This document shows, in pieces, positions 41,041 to 43,809 of a stretch of 43,809 bases of DNA. Source of the stretch: an uncultured Prevotella sp. (lineage in GTDB: Bacteria > Bacteroidota > Bacteroidia > Bacteroidales > Bacteroidaceae); assembly GCA_905234845.1 (NCBI GenBank), contig CAJOIW010000026.1, positions 21,414-65,222 of the forward strand, given 5' to 3'. The position numbers were made by a program, and so were the translations under genes. Position 1 is the first letter of the stretch, and each line of letters starts with the position of its first letter. The notes beneath the pieces are model-generated. The model searched no databases. It was not told the origin of the DNA and worked only from the letters and a program-made list of their open reading frames with translations.

Positions 41041-41544
41041 ATGAATGAGGATTATCAAGCACTTTTATATCTTGCAGAGGGTATAAAGTATTGGAATGGA
41101 GAAGGAGTCCCGTGTGATCACATGCAGGCTAAGACATGGTTTGAAAAGGCTGCTCAATTAGGAAATGAAGATGCCATCTATAATCTCGGAATTGGTTATG
41201 AATACGGAGATTATGGATATGTTGATTTAGCTAAAGCCTTTGAGTATTACAAGTTGGCAGCAAGCAAAGGACTTGCTACGGGAATGTCAAAGACAGGTCT
41301 TTTTCTTCATCTTGGCAAGGGATGTCTTCAAGATTATGCAGAAGCCTTTATATGGTTTAAAAAAGCAGCAGAAAACGGGAACATAGGTTCAATGTATAAT
41401 CTTGGCGTCTGTTATGAGAATGGCAAAGGAATAGATAGAGATTATGAAAAGGCCGCTTATTGGTATGAACAGGCTGCTAGATACAATTATGAGAATTCGG
41501 CTGCGTTAGCAGCACAATGCCGATTAAAAGCACAAAATACTTAA
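41041..41544 (+). CDS. Sel1-repeat (TPR-like) protein
   Basis: 167 aa from MNEDYQALLYLAEG; a start 36 nt earlier (41005) is possible. Four Sel1-like repeats: WNGEGVPCDHMQAKTWFEKA, YEYGDYGYVDLAKAFEYYKL, LGKGCLQDYAEAFIWFKKA and YENGKGIDRDYEKAAYWYEQ. No signal peptide. Sel1 repeats mediate protein-protein contacts and are found in many accessory loci. The DNA is much more AT-rich than the core genome (20 of 60 bases are G/C at 41,041-41,100), suggesting separate origin. It precedes the 296-aa gene by 16 nt, so both are probably co-transcribed. Confidence 0.85.
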   Translation: MNEDYQALLYLAEGIKYWNGEGVPCDHMQAKTWFEKAAQLGNEDAIYNLGIGYEYGDYGYVDLAKAFEYYKLAASKGLATGMSKTGLFLHLGKGCLQDYAEAFIWFKKAAENGNIGSMYNLGVCYENGKGIDRDYEKAAYWYEQAARYNYENSAALAAQCRLKAQNT

Positions 41545-41560
41545 TTAAAAACATATTGCT

Positions 41561-42451
41561 ATGAGACCCTGGAATTTATACAATGCAAGTATGGAGATTG
41601 TATCTCGATGCAACTCCTTTTTCTCTAAATTGTTCATTTATCGTGTCATGCGATTTAATGGATTGACTATTGACGCTAATCCTCGTTACAAATTTCCCGC
41701 ACCATATAATATTCATATGATTGTGGATAAAGGAGGAAATAGGTTGGAAGTCTATCTGAACTTCTATGGCATGTATAGTTTGAGCAATTGTGATGATGGT
41801 GATTTGGAAAGAATTGCTTATTCTTTAGGACATGATGTTGCAAGCAGATTTGGAGTTACTAAAGACAAAACTGGTTTCATCTTTTTCTTTGATGAGAACC
41901 TTACTTATCCTGAATATAATAATCACTATGAGTTCGTTGTAAATGGAGAAAGAAAGTCTATCGATTCTGATTATCCTTTGCTCAATCACATGCAGACAGA
42001 ATTTGATTTGGAGTTCCAATTGTTTAATGAAGAGCAAATAAAACCCGGCATATCCGAAATAACTAAAAATGGCAAGCCGTTATTCGATGTTGTTCAATAT
42101 ATGAACAAGCCAAGCTGGGGTATAATTCGTTTTGAAAAAACAGAAACGAATTATACGGTTTCTATGCAAGATTGCAATTTCTTCAGCAAAAGCAAATATA
42201 CAATAAAGATTTTTTCTTATATGGGGCAATACTCTGCTTTGGAGATAGTTCCTACATTACCAACGAAGGAGGGGATGAATCCATTTGTTGAAATATATTT
42301 AAGTGGAGATGATGAAAACTATTTGGTTTTTGTTGAAAGAATAAGAAATTATGGAATGACACATGATGACCTCCAAGCCTCTTTTGCTGTATTCTGTGAC
42401 AAAATAGGTGTAGACAAGAATGTTGACTGGTCTAGTAAACTGTTTTATTAA
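41561..42451 (+). CDS. Uncharacterised 296-aa cargo protein
   Basis: I do not recognise this protein. It is aromatic- and Asn-rich, without clear signal peptide or transmembrane helices. The pattern alternates beta-like stretches (NIHMIVDKGGNRLEVYLNFY, TGFIFFFDENLTY, KYTIKIFSYMGQYSALEIV), suggesting a mostly beta or alpha/beta fold with two related halves. It follows the Sel1 protein by 16 nt on the same strand and shares its AT-rich composition, so the two may act together. Start codon ATG at 41561. Confidence 0.7.
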   Translation: MRPWNLYNASMEIVSRCNSFFSKLFIYRVMRFNGLTIDANPRYKFPAPYNIHMIVDKGGNRLEVYLNFYGMYSLSNCDDGDLERIAYSLGHDVASRFGVTKDKTGFIFFFDENLTYPEYNNHYEFVVNGERKSIDSDYPLLNHMQTEFDLEFQLFNEEQIKPGISEITKNGKPLFDVVQYMNKPSWGIIRFEKTETNYTVSMQDCNFFSKSKYTIKIFSYMGQYSALEIVPTLPTKEGMNPFVEIYLSGDDENYLVFVERIRNYGMTHDDLQASFAVFCDKIGVDKNVDWSSKLFY

Positions 42452-42501
42452 ATCGTTCACGTGATAATCCTTTGCCCCTCATAAAGGGCACGAACACATT
42501 G

Positions 42502-42540
42502 GCGGGAACCTGCGCCGACATCTTCGGCCTCGGTTCCCGC
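42502..42540. terminator. Hairpin between convergent cargo genes
   Basis: GCGGGAACC (42502-42510) pairs with GGTTCCCGC (42532-42540), and an inner GCCGA/TCGGC stem (42514-42518, 42524-42528) extends it. No T-run on the plus side; the minus-strand gene ends at 42557. Likely a two-way transcription block. Confidence 0.55.
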
Positions 42541-42556
42541 TCTGCATCATAATCAT

Positions 42557-43051
42557 CTATTTCTTTTTCTTACAAATTATATTATAATCCCACACAGGCA
42601 TAGGAAGTATTTTATTCTGTACAACCGTCTTGTATTGCGGCATGTGTTTGGGAATGTCACATTTAGATGATTGAACCCAGTAGAACGGTTGTTTCGTCTT
42701 CGTTGTCAATTTGTTGATTTCTGGAGCTTTTGTTGCCAACCATATTTTCAACCATTGTAATTTTTTAACCATTCTTGAAACTTCACTGGTTATAGCAGAA
42801 TGTACCTCAATATAGAATACTTCGCTGTCATAACAAAGCGCATAGTCCCAACGGTTATCGTCTGGATATAATTTCAATGTCGCTTCATCAATATCCAAAC
42901 TGCCATCTATTTTGTCTGGGTCTGGAACTATTATTTTATCTGCGTATTTACCAAAAGCATTTATGCCCTCTTGATAACCCAATGCTACGTCAGGTGTCGC
43001 TTCTACGGCTTCCTTGAAAGTCAACTTTCGCTGCTGCTTTACTTTTCCCAT
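42557..43051 (-). CDS. Uncharacterised protein with D...ExH motif, partner of AAA ATPase
   Basis: 164 aa. Central RWDYALCYDSEVFYIEVHSA has the spacing of a PD-(D/E)xK-like core (Asp, beta strand, ExH instead of ExK), followed by a helix VKKLQWLKIWLATKAPEI and PFYWVQSSKC. No signal peptide or membrane segment. It starts 13 nt after the ATPase stop on the same strand, so the two are almost certainly one operon. A nuclease or nuclease-derived effector controlled by the ATPase is my inference. AT-rich composition supports acquisition with the element. Confidence 0.6.
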   Translation of the reverse strand: MGKVKQQRKLTFKEAVEATPDVALGYQEGINAFGKYADKIIVPDPDKIDGSLDIDEATLKLYPDDNRWDYALCYDSEVFYIEVHSAITSEVSRMVKKLQWLKIWLATKAPEINKLTTKTKQPFYWVQSSKCDIPKHMPQYKTVVQNKILPMPVWDYNIICKKKK

Positions 43052-43064
43052 AGTTCACCTTTCG

Positions 43065-43809
43065 TTAATCTGTATATTTATATACGATGTCTGCAACTTT
43101 AGAAGAGAACTGAGACAATCCCCCCCATTCAGAAATAGCACTATCTTCGCTTCCCGCATCTAATGAAGAAATATCTGTAGATGTGACTTTTCCAGTTGTT
43201 GTACGAGAGAAATAATACGTGGATAACTGTTTACTAAGCAAGCCTTCAAAGATTTGAGAAGTTGCGGCATTTTTGCGAAGGTCAAACATCTCATAGAGTG
43301 CATCTTCTTTGTTGGAAACTTCAGACTTCTTCACAATATTGAATGCCCATGCAAAATCCAATAATGTAGTCGAATGGGTTGACACTATTACCTTTAATCC
43401 ATTGTGAATAAGTTCAAGGATTTCCAATAACACTGCTTTGATAGCCTGAGGATGGAGTCCCATTTCGGGCTCTTCAATAACAACATATTTATAATTGTCC
43501 TTCTTGAACACTTGGGAGGCTGGACCTGATAGGCAATAGAAAGCAATAAGTAATGGCATGAACTCTTTTTGACCTGCGCTCCAAGTCATAAACGGGATGC
43601 TCATGTCATCAATCTTCATCTTCATCTTCTTTTGGCCTGAATTCTCTTCCATAACAATTTTGCCGCCATGGAAAATGTTTTCATCGAATGACTGCTTCAA
43701 AGCACTTTTCAACCGTGTACTTATTGGAAAAAGCATTTCAGGATCCCCCATTGCTCCTTGTATGTATATTCGTAATGTTTCGCTGAAAGAACGTAGTACA
43801 TAGGGAGTG
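43065..43809 (-). CDS. AAA/ABC-type (OLD-like) ATPase, 5' end beyond window
   Basis: The frame is open to the right edge (residues TPYVLRSFSETLRIYIQGAM precede the first internal Met), so the N-terminus with Walker A is missing. Visible: signature-like WSAGQKEFMPLL, Walker B YKYVVIEEPEMGLHP (EEPE), and the H-loop VIVSTHSTTLLDF, the layout of AAA_15/AAA_21 overcoming-lysogenization-defect-like ATPases. The C-terminal ISSLDAGSEDSAISEWGGLS is a conserved-looking tail with no TOPRIM domain. Such ATPases power many anti-phage systems together with a separate effector; the 164-aa ExH protein follows directly. Confidence 0.8.
   Translation of the reverse strand, partial: TPYVLRSFSETLRIYIQGAMGDPEMLFPISTRLKSALKQSFDENIFHGGKIVMEENSGQKKMKMKIDDMSIPFMTWSAGQKEFMPLLIAFYCLSGPASQVFKKDNYKYVVIEEPEMGLHPQAIKAVLLEILELIHNGLKVIVSTHSTTLLDFAWAFNIVKKSEVSNKEDALYEMFDLRKNAATSQIFEGLLSKQLSTYYFSRTTTGKVTSTDISSLDAGSEDSAISEWGGLSQFSSKVADIVYKYTD

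Overview
The window reads as a chromosomal segment of a Bacteroidales bacterium, most likely Prevotella or a close relative. Three things point there. The Bacteroidetes -7 promoter motif TAnnTTTG precedes many genes. Several families are typical of that phylum (DUF4294, smalltalk/HU, GxxExxY, YiiX-like lipoprotein, IntDOT-like integrase, MobV relaxase). A large secreted protein ends in a sorting-like GVYVIGGKKVVVK tail. No rRNA, tRNA or CRISPR array was seen.

Layout of the core (1-36.7 kb). A divergent pair (DUF4294 protein; helix-hairpin-helix/beta-rich envelope protein) is followed on the minus strand by cysS, a GlsB-type membrane protein and the two subunits of a 2-oxoacid:ferredoxin oxidoreductase (korA, korB), with a GxxExxY gene wedged between them. 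Next come a C1-type protease lipoprotein, a U32 peptidase/TrhP-like gene with sufE, a secreted 724-aa TIM-barrel-like protein, a SpoU methyltransferase, two small lipoproteins, a polysaccharide deacetylase, and an HU/smalltalk/RteC-like/M15A module. A RAYT-type transposase sits inside a large inverted array of REP hairpins (19.1-20.1 kb), followed by a hemolysin III/PAQR protein. After that are a 1060-aa duplicated surface protein with a 66-aa acidic peptide gene and an LPS-type cluster (MsbA-like ABC exporter, LpxL-like acyltransferase, Kdo-kinase-like protein). queH then converges on a minus-strand run (epimerase, PAP2, unknown, rpoN, PAP2-like, purE, ispG).

Accessory region (37.0 kb to the right edge). 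A tyrosine recombinase, a RhuM-like small protein and a MobV relaxase form the backbone of an integrative mobilizable element. Its cargo is visibly AT-rich: a Sel1-repeat protein, an unknown 296-aa protein, and a minus-strand pair made of an ABC/OLD-type AAA ATPase (cut by the window edge) and a 164-aa protein with a D...ExH motif. That ATPase/ExH pair is the best candidate here for an undescribed, possibly defensive, system.

The intergenic DNA is unusually rich in structured repeats: the RAYT-linked hairpins, two BIME-like clusters (25.2 and 36.8 kb), a roughly 190-bp palindromic repeat in inverted copies (9.6 and 21.1 kb) with a smaller relative at 2.9 kb, CGACCACGAATT-type boxes that resemble the ends of the GxxExxY cassette, and C-rich repeats that in places run into coding sequence. 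All function calls rest on reading motifs by eye; no database search was possible.
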